Below, in pieces: positions 1 through 8,221 of a stretch of DNA of 55,705 nt. Source of the stretch: Chitinophaga pinensis (GTDB lineage: Bacteria > Bacteroidota > Bacteroidia > M30B66). The notes beneath the pieces are model-generated. The model was given only the letters and a program-made list of their open reading frames with translations, made no database searches and was not told where the DNA came from. Made by a program: the position numbers and the translations under genes. The DNA is taken from assembly GCA_945883545.1 (NCBI GenBank), contig CAMCXT010000018.1, positions 1 through 55,705 of the forward strand, read 5' to 3'. The stretch's first letter is position 1, and each line of letters opens with the position of its first letter.

Positions 1-383
1 ATAGCGTCTGGATATTTTTCAGTTTCAAATACATAAAGAAGAGTTGGACATAACCACATTTCGAAATTATTGTCACTTACATTATAATACCCGCCATTTT
101 CAACCATGGGGTGGTTGTAATTCTTTAACATTTCTTTGTCTACACCAACAGATGTATTAACCATTACACGGCTATCAGTAAAGACTTCGTTTGAAACAGT
201 AACAGTTACTCGTGAATTACCATTTGAATTCATTTCGAGAAATTTATCGGCACCAGCTACCATAAGCAAGTTTCCTTTTACGCCAAGATTTAATTCAATA
301 AATTCAGGCAAATCAACGTACCAAAGGTCGTTTTCCTTAACAAAATCAATTGTTTTATAAATTGTTTTTACCGTTGTAATCAT
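1..383 (-). CDS. Uncharacterised small protein, 3' part cut off by window edge
   Basis: An open frame of 127 codons runs on the minus strand from an ATG at 381-383 to the window edge, so the C-terminus is missing. The protein begins MITTVKTIYKTIDF and contains LWYVDLPEF followed by GNLLMVAGADKFLEM. It has no signal peptide or membrane segment. The pattern of an aromatic-VDLPE stretch followed by a MVxGAD stretch reminds me of the small DUF6717-type proteins of unknown function, but this is recognition from memory and not a search. Long runs of AT-rich codons give it a lower GC content than the genes to the right, which fits an accessory gene. Its downstream neighbour is outside the window. 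Function unknown. Confidence 0.6.
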   Translation of the reverse strand, partial: MITTVKTIYKTIDFVKENDLWYVDLPEFIELNLGVKGNLLMVAGADKFLEMNSNGNSRVTVTVSNEVFTDSRVMVNTSVGVDKEMLKNYNHPMVENGGYYNVSDNNFEMWLCPTLLYVFETEKYPDA

Positions 384-442
384 ATTTCATTTTATTGTTT
401 TTCCCAGCTCTTTTTAATATTTGGATGAGCTGATAATCCTTT

Positions 443-586
443 TTAAGTTGTTTCCTCTTTTTTAAAACTTGGAATACACAATTCCAATTGAATGCCTGAA
501 TCAGATTCAGAGATGTTTAGCGCCGGAAGAGCTGCTGCTCCATTGCTGTGACGAATGTTTTGAAAACCCTGTTTCAAGCATTTCGC
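443..586 (-). pseudogene. Possible relic of a small heat-shock (Hsp20) gene
   Basis: The minus-strand frame between two stops reads ...LPALNISESDSG..LELCIPSFKKEE.. and then terminates. Hsp20 proteins of Bacteroidota typically enter the alpha-crystallin domain with P-A-V/L-N-I-x-E-(T/S)-D-x-x-(F/I)-x-L-E-(L/V)-x-x-P-(G/S)-(L/F)-K-K-E-D, so the match covers about 25 residues in order and spacing. The frame stops directly after KKEE, there is no ATG (only a TTG at 575-577), and the remaining two-thirds of the domain is missing. A neighbouring frame reads LKKDYQL just downstream, which could be a frameshifted continuation. I infer a decayed gene. Chance similarity is possible at this length. Confidence 0.35.
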
Positions 587-705
587 TTAAATATTGTTAA
601 GAATACTGGATCAAATCCTCTGCTCGTGTTTGGGTTAGTTTTAATGTGTGTTATAATTGAATTTGTTTCCAGGGCGCTTTCAATCATTGTTCCACCAAAC
701 AAAAG

Positions 706-750
706 CAGACAAAATGGCGCTCGAAGTCGAATTGTGCCGACAAAATGACC
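706..750. repeat. Two direct repeats with core GACAAAATG
   Basis: C-A-GACAAAATGGC-G (706-719) and C-C-GACAAAATGAC-C (737-750) are direct repeats offset by 31 bp, about three helical turns. Each core (GACA-AAA-TGgC or TGaC) is itself an imperfect inverted repeat. They lie about 120-160 bp upstream of the Hsp20-like relic when read on the minus strand. A regulator-binding site is possible; no factor is identified. Confidence 0.35.
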
Positions 751-903
751 GAAGTGTAATTTGAGCCTTGGAATAGAAGCTGTTCATTAATCGATCATTT
801 CTAAAGCTATATTTGTCATATAAACTGTCATATTGCTTGTAAATTCATCTTGGAATACCATTTGACAGCGTTGCGCCGTTAAACAAACTAAAATCATAAG
901 ACA

Positions 904-1587
904 ATGCCGGGAATCTATTTGATCCTCATCTTGGTAATGGCGGCCAGTTGGTTCGTTTCTTACCGTTTAAAAAGTAAATTTCGTCATTACAGCCAAGTTC
1001 CGCTAACTGCGGGATTAACAGGTCGTGAAGTAGCCGAGAAAATGCTACGCGACGAAGGGATTTTCGATGTGAAAGTAATTTCGGTTGAGGGTTTTCTTTC
1101 GGACCACTACAACCCAAGAGAAAAAACAGTGAATCTAAGTCCTGAGGTATACAACACACGAAGCGTTGCCGCCGCTGCAGTTGCCGCTCACGAATGCGGA
1201 CACGCCGTGCAACATGCCCGCGCATATGCTTGGTTAAACATGCGATCTGCATTGGTTCCAATTGTTCAATTCTCCTCTAACATCATTCAATGGGTTCTAC
1301 TGGGTGGTGTGTTACTGATCAACACCTTTCCTGCTTTATTGGCTATTGGAATTGTAATTTTTGCAATAACAACACTCTTTTCATTTATTACACTTCCTGT
1401 AGAATACGACGCATCACGCCGCGCTTTGGCTTGGATGAATGCCACAAACTTAACCTACGGAGAAGAGCGCAGTCAAGCCAAGGACGCCCTTGATTGGGCA
1501 GCAATGACTTATGTAGTTGCGGCTATCGGTTCTTTGGCGACACTGTTATACTATGTTTCAATCTTTACGGGTAGAAGAGACAACTAA
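904..1587 (+). CDS. Membrane zinc metallopeptidase, YugP/Zn_peptidase_2 family
   Basis: A 227-residue membrane protein matching the Zn_peptidase_2 (YugP-type) family, whose members are thought to be integral-membrane zinc proteases. An N-terminal membrane segment (about residues 3-20) is followed by a soluble part. The zinc-binding HECGH motif is at residues 96-100, in an alanine-rich helix ending AAHECGHAVQHA. Two or three hydrophobic segments follow (about 115-160 and 195-220), so the active site sits at the membrane face. PVEYDASRRA after the second membrane segment is also typical. Length is usual for the family. It is a single-gene unit followed by a terminator at 1613-1640. The physiological substrate is not known. 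Confidence 0.9.
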   Translation: MPGIYLILILVMAASWFVSYRLKSKFRHYSQVPLTAGLTGREVAEKMLRDEGIFDVKVISVEGFLSDHYNPREKTVNLSPEVYNTRSVAAAAVAAHECGHAVQHARAYAWLNMRSALVPIVQFSSNIIQWVLLGGVLLINTFPALLAIGIVIFAITTLFSFITLPVEYDASRRALAWMNATNLTYGEERSQAKDALDWAAMTYVVAAIGSLATLLYYVSIFTGRRDN

Positions 1588-1612
1588 CTCCTCACACTGA
1601 ACTTTGATCGAT

Positions 1613-1640
1613 AAACCGGGATTTTTGTTCCGGTTTTTTT
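1613..1640 (+). terminator. Rho-independent terminator after the zinc peptidase
   Basis: AAACCGG (1613-1619) pairs with CCGGTTT (1630-1636) across a 10-nt loop, followed by a T-run. It lies between the stop at 1587 and the chosen start of the C25 protease at 1688. This argues against an upstream extension of that gene. Confidence 0.8.
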
Positions 1641-1687
1641 GTGCCTTGTTTCAAGCATATTTTTACCTTTATGCTTCATTCAATGTT

Positions 1688-4600
1688 ATGAAAATCAGAT
1701 TATTCCTAAGTATCGCGTTATTGCATCTCAGTATTTTGGGTTTTTCTCAAGAATCGAGAATCGCTATTTTGCATGAAGTACAAGGTTTCCAGGCAACTAC
1801 AGTGCAGTTTGATTTAGGCGATTTTCATTTTACGGATGTAAATACCTCCAACGGAATAGCGAAAATTCCGGTAGTACAAAATGCAACGCCACTTTTGGTG
1901 AAAGGCGCGCCAGATCTTCCAAAGTTTACCCGATCGTTGATAGTTCCTGATCAAGGAAACATCGTGGTTGAGGTTCAGGAATCGGAGTTTGAAGAAATTC
2001 AAAACATCAACATTGCCCCATCAATTGGTAATTTATCTCGTACAGAAAATCCGGCGAATTACCTTCGCACGCAAGGCGTCATCTTTCAACAAGATGTATT
2101 TTTCCCTGCCAATGAAATTCAATTGCGGGAACCCTATATTTTATCTGGAGTGCGCGGAATCACCTTGCTTTTCAATCCGTTTCGCTACAATCCCGTTTCG
2201 CGAACTTTACGAATCTATCGGAAGATTACGGCAACAGTGAAGTGTCAAACTGAAATTTCAGGAACCAATGAAAGGGTATCAAACACCCGTTTTCAATTGG
2301 TAGAAGATCAACAAATTCATCAAAGTCATTTCCTAAACTTCCCAGTTGATCGATATGAAACACCAACAAGCTGGGGGAAAATGCTCATCATTTCCCATCC
2401 TGCATTTATCGAATCATTAAACCCCTTTGTTGCGTGGAAAAGAGCTACAGGAATGGAGGTTGAAGTGGTGAGTTATGCAACATTGGGTTCAGAAACAGCC
2501 ATTCAAGATGTCATCAGAAACCGCTATGCAGATGGTTTGAAGTATGCACTTTTGGTAGGCGATATTGCTCAAATTCCTTCACCAACTAGAAATTCAGGCA
2601 TGTCGGATCCGAGTTATGGTTATGTTGAAGGGGATGATTCTTATCCGGAAGTATTTGTAGGTCGTTTTTCTGCCGAAACAACCGCAGATGTTGAGGTTCA
2701 AGTGGCAAAAGCATTGCAGTACGAACAAGCAACGTCAGGAAACCATTTCGCAAACCTTACGGGAATTGCATCCGATCAAGGCCCCGGCGATGATGGAGAG
2801 ATGGATTTTGAGCATATCCGAAACATGGAGGCCGACTTACTCAACTTTACTTACACTGCATCCAACGAATTTTTTGATGGCACACAAGGCGATCTAGATG
2901 GAGCTGGAAATCCTAATCCTTCGATGGTTGCGAGTGCGATTGATGCTGGAACAGGTCTTATTTTATACACAGGACATGGTTCTTCTCAGAGCTTTGGTTC
3001 TTCAGAATTTAGCAATGCCGATATCGCGCAACTTGAAAATGTTGGGAAGCTGCCAGTAATTTGGTCGGTTGCCTGTGTGAATGGAGAATTCAACAATGGA
3101 ACCTGTTTTGGCGAAGCATGGATGCGCGCACGACAAGGCAATAATCCAACTGGAGCTGCTTCGGTTTTTATGTCTTCGATCAATCAAAGTTGGAACCCTC
3201 CAATGTCGGCTCAAGATGAGATGGTTGATATTTTATCTGGACTCAATGCATCAAACACTGGCAGAACTTTCGGATCCATTAGCTTTAGCGGGTGCATGTT
3301 GATGAACGATGAGTATGGAAGCGCAGGAGCAGAAATGACCGACTCTTGGCATATTTTCGGAGATCCTTCATTGCTCATTCGAACAACTGCGCCACTCCCG
3401 CTGGTTGTGACTCATCCTGCTTCTGCAGTGATTGGCGAAGCCACCATCACAGTTTATTCTGAAGTTGAAAATGCACGCATCGCTTTGGTTCAAGATGGGA
3501 ACTTATTGGCAACTGGATTAATTACAGGAGGCTCGTGCTTGTTGAGTTTCGAATCGCTATCGTCGATGTCGTCAATTCAAATCACAGGAACCGCCTTTAA
3601 TCACTCTCCTTATCTGGGAGAAATTCAGGTGATAGCGCCAAATTCTCCGTTTTTTGTACTCAACCAAACGCTTCTCAATGATGCAATGGGCAACAATAAT
3701 CTTCAAGCCGATTTCAATGAAACTGTTCAATTAAATGTTGAGGTTCAAAATGTTGGCATTTCGATGAATGGATCAGTTACTGGAACAATAGCAGAAAATT
3801 CGCCTTGGGTATCTCTCGAAAACCCGAGCTTAACTTGCAATTTTGAACCAACTAACGGAAATCTATATCTATCAGAAAATTGCTTCTCGTTTTCGGTGAG
3901 CGATGGAGTTCCAGATCAAACCCAGGTAAACTTTTTAGTGACCCTTACCGATATTGATGGTCAAGTGTGGAATGTAAATATTCCTGTCACTTTGCATGCT
4001 CCATCAATGCAGGTTGTTTCACATACTTTCAGTGAGCTAATTGGCAACAACAACGGTCGTCCCGATCCAGGCGAAACAGTAAGAATTACTTTGCCCAATT
4101 TGAATTCTGGCTCAATCGAAAGCAATGCAGGGCTCCCGAATTTAACGTTTACTTCCGGCCTCATTGAAGTACTTTCATCTACCACCAATATTTCAAGCGT
4201 TTTCCCCAACACTTCAGAAACCGTAAGCTACGATTTGCTTATTTCTCCGAACTATCCTACAAATCTCACTGAGTTGTTTCAATACGAAGGAACATTTGGA
4301 GCTTACCAAGCACAATACAATTTCAGCTTGCTCATTGGTGCAATAATCGAGGATGCCGAATCTGGCGGTTTAACTCAGTTTCCATGGATCAATGCGAGCG
4401 ACTCTCCGTGGTTTAACGACAATACAAATGCTTTCGAAGGTCAGTATAGTCTGCGTTCAGGAACGATTGGACACAATCAATTAACCGAACTAATGCTTAC
4501 CTACCAAGTCTCTGATCCGGGTGAAATTAAATTCCACCGCAAGGTATCTTCGGAGGAAGGCTATGATTTTCTTAAGTTTTATCTCGATGGTGAGCTTCAA

Positions 4601-5032
4601 GCGGAGTGGTCGGGCGATCTTGATTGGCAAGAGTTTTCATATCCAGTTTTAGCTGGAGAGCATAATTTTACTTGGGTGTATATAAAAGATGATGTGTTTT
4701 CTTCTCTTGAAGATGCCGCTTGGGTAGATTTTATTGTACTTCCTCCGTCAGATAACTCTGCATCAGTTCAGGAAACATCTGGTCAGAATCCAGTGTTAGC
4801 TTTCCCAAATCCTGCTAGTCAAATTGTTCAGCTTGCAGGATTGAATTCAGGCAACTATACAATCGAATGGCTAGACCTTTCAGGACGAAAATTGGCATCT
4901 AATCAAATTACTGTAAGTGGAGCCAATTCGACTGTTTTGAGCATTCCTGATGGAACTTCAGATGGTTTGTATTTCCTTCGAATTCAATCTGAAAACTGGG
5001 TGAAGTCTTTGCCAGTAAGTATTCGTCGTTAA
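1688..5032 (+). CDS. Secreted gingipain-like cysteine protease (peptidase C25) with T9SS type A sorting domain
   Basis: An 1114-residue secreted protease. The chosen ATG starts a signal peptide (MKIRLFLSIALLHLSILGFSQ). A longer frame upstream runs through the terminator at 1613-1640 and is rejected. An N-terminal propeptide-like region (about 30-235) is followed by the C25 caspase-fold domain (about 240-575). It carries GHGSS with His430 and SVACVNGEF with Cys463; the 33-residue spacing equals that of the catalytic His/Cys pair in Arg-gingipain. The domain ends with DSWHIFGDPS, usual for C25. Beta-sandwich regions follow. The last ~85 residues (FPNPASQ...GLYFLRI) are a type A C-terminal signal for the type IX secretion system, so the protein is expected at the cell surface or outside. 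It converges with the next gene with no gap. Confidence 0.92.
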   Translation: MKIRLFLSIALLHLSILGFSQESRIAILHEVQGFQATTVQFDLGDFHFTDVNTSNGIAKIPVVQNATPLLVKGAPDLPKFTRSLIVPDQGNIVVEVQESEFEEIQNINIAPSIGNLSRTENPANYLRTQGVIFQQDVFFPANEIQLREPYILSGVRGITLLFNPFRYNPVSRTLRIYRKITATVKCQTEISGTNERVSNTRFQLVEDQQIHQSHFLNFPVDRYETPTSWGKMLIISHPAFIESLNPFVAWKRATGMEVEVVSYATLGSETAIQDVIRNRYADGLKYALLVGDIAQIPSPTRNSGMSDPSYGYVEGDDSYPEVFVGRFSAETTADVEVQVAKALQYEQATSGNHFANLTGIASDQGPGDDGEMDFEHIRNMEADLLNFTYTASNEFFDGTQGDLDGAGNPNPSMVASAIDAGTGLILYTGHGSSQSFGSSEFSNADIAQLENVGKLPVIWSVACVNGEFNNGTCFGEAWMRARQGNNPTGAASVFMSSINQSWNPPMSAQDEMVDILSGLNASNTGRTFGSISFSGCMLMNDEYGSAGAEMTDSWHIFGDPSLLIRTTAPLPLVVTHPASAVIGEATITVYSEVENARIALVQDGNLLATGLITGGSCLLSFESLSSMSSIQITGTAFNHSPYLGEIQVIAPNSPFFVLNQTLLNDAMGNNNLQADFNETVQLNVEVQNVGISMNGSVTGTIAENSPWVSLENPSLTCNFEPTNGNLYLSENCFSFSVSDGVPDQTQVNFLVTLTDIDGQVWNVNIPVTLHAPSMQVVSHTFSELIGNNNGRPDPGETVRITLPNLNSGSIESNAGLPNLTFTSGLIEVLSSTTNISSVFPNTSETVSYDLLISPNYPTNLTELFQYEGTFGAYQAQYNFSLLIGAIIEDAESGGLTQFPWINASDSPWFNDNTNAFEGQYSLRSGTIGHNQLTELMLTYQVSDPGEIKFHRKVSSEEGYDFLKFYLDGELQAEWSGDLDWQEFSYPVLAGEHNFTWVYIKDDVFSSLEDAAWVDFIVLPPSDNSASVQETSGQNPVLAFPNPASQIVQLAGLNSGNYTIEWLDLSGRKLASNQITVSGANSTVLSIPDGTSDGLYFLRIQSENWVKSLPVSIRR

Positions 5033-6691
5033 CTACTTCTTCATTCCGGATGCTGCCTTTTTCCAAGGGTCCCATTCCAGATCCATGTCCCAACCTGCAC
5101 GCATATTTACAGGTTGATTGAGGTAATACATTTTCTCGGGTTGAAGGCGCTTACTAAAATCGCCACTTGTCCAACGGCCATCGCTGTTTTTATCTTCTAC
5201 TAGTCGGAAAGTATAAGGTCCGGGAGAAATGCCTTTGTATTTGATCTTTTCTGATTTTGACACTTTTCTGGTTTCGATCACTTTGCCCGATTTATCGACC
5301 ATTTCTAAAATGAAAACACCATCCAAGCTGTCGTTTTTAAAGGAAAAGTCAAGATTTCCAAGTTCTTCTTCTGAGAACAAGCTGAGTTTGAAAAAGCTCG
5401 AATCGTTCGATCTTCCAAACAGATCTTTGAAATCCCCTTTGGGAACCATCAAGGTGAACTGATCTTGTTTGGCCGGCATTGCGAGAACATAACTCATTCT
5501 ATTGGCCGACCAACGCCCATTTGATGCAGGGATCGAATCTTTTGAAAGGTAAAATTGCATCATTGCGCCACCGTTCTCTAAAACTGGAGCCGAAAAGCGA
5601 ACCATCACACTGTCGGTCGACTTCAGTTTACCCCCGTTGCTTTCAATGGTAATTCGAAGGGAAGTATCTGGAGCCGATTTTCTTTGCATTCCTTTTCCTC
5701 CACGGCTTTCCGACAATCTTTTTGCATTAAAAACAAGTGTGTCGCGACGAATGCTATCTCCCAGTGAAACAGTAGAAATCAATTTCAATGTATCGAGCGG
5801 TTTACCCGGAATCCAAACATCCATAGAATCTAAACCGGCTTTAAAATCATACAGTAAATTGCTCGACAATTCCGATTGATATGGCTGAACAGTCCAACTA
5901 TCCGGAGGAATGGCATATTTAAAAGAGACCTTTCCCGGCGCTTCGAATTTCTTTTTGAGCAGTTTCTGCAATTTCGGTCTTGCAGTAAACATTCGATATT
6001 CTTGAATAGGGGTAGATGATTCAGTTAATTCTATGAGGTCATTTCCAAAAGCAATTTTCTCCTCTGGAAGCGTGAATTTATAATCGCTGTTTCCATCTTG
6101 GAGGGCTAAGATTCGATAATTGCCTGGTTTTATGCTTCTTACTGTATATGTTCCAGCCGAATTGCTTCTGGCAAAATACCTTGGAAGTGTAGTAAACGGC
6201 AAGCTATCAACAGTTGAGGTATAGAGTAAAACGAGGGCGTCTTTAACAGGTTGATTCGTATACGCATCAGATAAATAACCACTTATCTGAAATGAATCGA
6301 GTACAGTTCCGGTTGAAAAAACGTAGGGATACTCAACCAAAGGATTGCCTTCGGTAAGGTCGGTTACAGATTTTCCGAAAGTAATATTGTAGGTAGTGTT
6401 TTCGTCGAGTTTTTCTTTGAACTTCAATTGAATTGTTTTTCCCTTTAGCAGCACTTCGGGAGGAGTTTGCATGGGTGGAGAAATGATGATTCCGCTTCCA
6501 CCATCTTTCAATTCAATAAACTCATTAAACACTATATTGATCTTGTTGCTATTGAAGTTCGTAGTGCCCTGAGGAGGATCAATTGAAACAATTTCTGGGG
6601 GCGTTTTATCGACCTCACCACCTGAAGGCGGAACCCGACTTGCGCAGGCTACTAAAACGAACAGAGCGATTGCCGCCAGCAGATTTTTCAC
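5033..6691 (-). CDS. Ig-like domain (Big_5) lipoprotein
   Basis: A 552-residue lipoprotein with lipobox LVAC (Cys16) after a short signal peptide. Residues ~30-130 resemble a bacterial Ig-like SbsA/Big_5 domain (TPPEIVSIDPPQG..., ENTTYNITFG). Residues ~135-225 look like a carboxypeptidase-regulatory-type beta-sandwich (SGYLSDAYTNQPV, SAGTYTVRSIKPGNYRI). A similar module occurs at the C-terminus (ISPGPYTFRLVEDKNSDGRW). It starts with GTG at 6689-6691, overlapping the stop of the upstream reductase (GTGA), so it is the third gene of the trpS-msrC unit and translation is probably coupled. Proteins of this type are common and uncharacterised in Bacteroidota. Function unknown; an envelope structural or binding role is likely. 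Confidence 0.85.
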   Translation of the reverse strand: MKNLLAAIALFVLVACASRVPPSGGEVDKTPPEIVSIDPPQGTTNFNSNKINIVFNEFIELKDGGSGIIISPPMQTPPEVLLKGKTIQLKFKEKLDENTTYNITFGKSVTDLTEGNPLVEYPYVFSTGTVLDSFQISGYLSDAYTNQPVKDALVLLYTSTVDSLPFTTLPRYFARSNSAGTYTVRSIKPGNYRILALQDGNSDYKFTLPEEKIAFGNDLIELTESSTPIQEYRMFTARPKLQKLLKKKFEAPGKVSFKYAIPPDSWTVQPYQSELSSNLLYDFKAGLDSMDVWIPGKPLDTLKLISTVSLGDSIRRDTLVFNAKRLSESRGGKGMQRKSAPDTSLRITIESNGGKLKSTDSVMVRFSAPVLENGGAMMQFYLSKDSIPASNGRWSANRMSYVLAMPAKQDQFTLMVPKGDFKDLFGRSNDSSFFKLSLFSEEELGNLDFSFKNDSLDGVFILEMVDKSGKVIETRKVSKSEKIKYKGISPGPYTFRLVEDKNSDGRWTSGDFSKRLQPEKMYYLNQPVNMRAGWDMDLEWDPWKKAASGMKK

Positions 6692-7182
6692 GAGTAGATT
6701 TGAGCTGTTACGATTCTACAAATTTGTTCCAATGCTAATTGATCTGCTTCGTCAAATGTCGCCAAGTGGGCACTATCAATATCTAGAACGGCTATAACTT
6801 CGCCTGCAGGATTGTGTAAAGGCAATACAATTTCGGATTTCGACAATGCAGAACAGGCAATGTGCCCCGGAAATTGTTCTATATCATCCACCACAACGGT
6901 TCTATTTTCTTTCCACGCAGTTCCGCAAACCCCTTTTCCAAAGGCAATGCGCGTGCAAGCGATTGGCCCTTGAAATGGCCCTAAAACTAACTCTTCACCA
7001 CGTACAAGATAAAAACCTGTCCAATGGTGTTGAAAGACTTGTTGAATCGCCGCAGCTGCATTGGCAAAAGTGGCTATAGGATCCTTTTCTCCAGTGAGCA
7101 ATGCCTCCACTTGAGGGATCAATTCGGCGTAAACAGCTGCTTTATTGCTGATGTCGGCTGAAATAAAAAGTGATTCTGCCAT
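6688..7182 (-). CDS. msrC: Free methionine-(R)-sulfoxide reductase (GAF fold)
   Basis: A 164-residue single GAF-domain protein. Cys76, Cys86 and Cys110 lie in ACTRIAFG, GVCGTAW and HIACSA. The spacings of 10 and 24 are the same as the three catalytic/resolving cysteines of E. coli fRMsr. It reduces the R-sulfoxide of free methionine in the cytosol with electrons from thioredoxin. The start ATG shares one base with the trpS stop (TAATG) and the stop overlaps the next gene start, so it sits in a compact operon. Length and motifs are standard, and I am sure of the family. Confidence 0.93.
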   Translation of the reverse strand: MAESLFISADISNKAAVYAELIPQVEALLTGEKDPIATFANAAAAIQQVFQHHWTGFYLVRGEELVLGPFQGPIACTRIAFGKGVCGTAWKENRTVVVDDIEQFPGHIACSALSKSEIVLPLHNPAGEVIAVLDIDSAHLATFDEADQLALEQICRIVTAQIYS

Positions 7183-8177
7183 TAGTAGTTAGTGAAGCCG
7201 ATGATGGAACGTACTTCTTTCAATGTTTTCGCAGCACTTTCGCGAGCCTTTTCTCCACCTTCTTGGATCACTTTATTCAAATACGTTTCATTTGAACCAA
7301 TCTCCTTGATGCGTTCCCGGATTGGATCGGTGAAAAGGATCATGTCTTCAGCCAATTGCTTCTTCATATCACCGTAACGAATGGTGCAATTGTTCCAAGT
7401 GTCTTCGAAATGTTGAATTGTATCCTGAGTGCTAACCAAGCGCATCAATTGGAAAAGATTGCGAATAGATTCTGGCTTTTCTTGGTTTGGTTCTGTTGGG
7501 CCGCCATCGGTAACTGCGCGCATCACTTTTTTGCGCAATACTTCTGGAGTATCGGCTAGAAAAACCGCGTTTCCTTCTCCTTCACTTTTTCCCATTTTGC
7601 CGCTTCCATCAAGTCCTGGAACCTTCACGAGCTCATTGCCAAAGTTGAAAGCAAACGGCTCTGGGAAAACTTCTTTTTCGTACAAATGGTTGAAACGGTT
7701 TACAAAGTTTCTTGCCATTTCAAGATGCTGTTCCTGGTCTTTTCCAACTGGAACTTTGGTAGCTTTGTGGATGATGATATCGGCTGCCATGAGCACCGGA
7801 TATGTGAGCAATCCAGCGTTCACATTGTCGGAGTGCTTCCTGATTTTGTCTTTAAATGAAGTACATCTTTCCAGCTCGCCCACATATGCGTACATATTCA
7901 TAAGCAGGTACAACTCTGGAATTTGTGGAACGTCGCTTTGGATATAGATGGTTGAAACATCAGGATCAATTCCAGCAGCGAGGTATTCTACCAAAACATT
8001 TCTAACGCTCTCTTTGAAATGATCTGCTTTGGGATGCGTTGTTAGCGCATGCATGTCGGCAATGAAAAAATAGCACCGATGTTCATGCTGCATTTTGATA
8101 AAGTTTCGAATGGCACCGAAGTAATTTCCTAAATGAAGATTTCCGGTACTTCTGATTCCGCTAACAACTGTTTCCAT
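7182..8177 (-). CDS. trpS: Tryptophanyl-tRNA synthetase
   Basis: A 331-residue class I aminoacyl-tRNA synthetase that charges tRNA-Trp. The HIGH-type motif is HLGN at residues 15-18 in GIRSTGNLHLGNYFGA. The KMSKS-type motif is KMGKS at 194-198. ADMHAL (40-45) and VGKDQEQH (144-151) are family signatures. Length is normal for bacterial TrpRS. It is the first gene of the minus-strand unit trpS-msrC-lipoprotein. A 44-bp gap separates it from the hydrolase upstream, so it may also be read from the pdxJ promoter. Confidence 0.97.
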   Translation of the reverse strand: METVVSGIRSTGNLHLGNYFGAIRNFIKMQHEHRCYFFIADMHALTTHPKADHFKESVRNVLVEYLAAGIDPDVSTIYIQSDVPQIPELYLLMNMYAYVGELERCTSFKDKIRKHSDNVNAGLLTYPVLMAADIIIHKATKVPVGKDQEQHLEMARNFVNRFNHLYEKEVFPEPFAFNFGNELVKVPGLDGSGKMGKSEGEGNAVFLADTPEVLRKKVMRAVTDGGPTEPNQEKPESIRNLFQLMRLVSTQDTIQHFEDTWNNCTIRYGDMKKQLAEDMILFTDPIRERIKEIGSNETYLNKVIQEGGEKARESAAKTLKEVRSIIGFTNY

Positions 8178-8221
8178 GCTGCAAAACTAAGGATTTCCAA
8201 TCAAGCAACTGAATTTCCTGA

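Larger units (their letters stand above)
384..903. other. 520-bp AT-rich intergenic stretch
   Basis: There is no intact gene that I would defend here. It holds a short minus-strand frame resembling the beginning of a small heat-shock protein (443-586), a pair of direct repeats (706-750), and AT-rich sequence that may carry the promoter of the zinc peptidase starting at 904. A 66-codon plus-strand frame at 548-748 has no recognisable features and lies over the heat-shock-like frame on the opposite strand. Confidence 0.6.

Noticed and set aside
136..360. 74-codon plus-strand frame near the left edge
   Set aside because: It is the shadow of the minus-strand gene 1-383, whose protein has normal composition and a plausible start.
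548..748. 66-codon plus-strand frame with a hydrophobic stretch
   Set aside because: No ribosome site, promoter or family features; it lies opposite the Hsp20-like relic and its composition fits chance in AT-rich DNA.
1604..1687. 28-codon upstream extension of the C25 protease
   Set aside because: It runs through the terminator at 1613-1640 and would bury the signal peptide that begins at 1688.
7429..7947. 172-codon frame opposite trpS
   Set aside because: Antisense shadow of a conserved synthetase gene; serine- and proline-rich with no family likeness.
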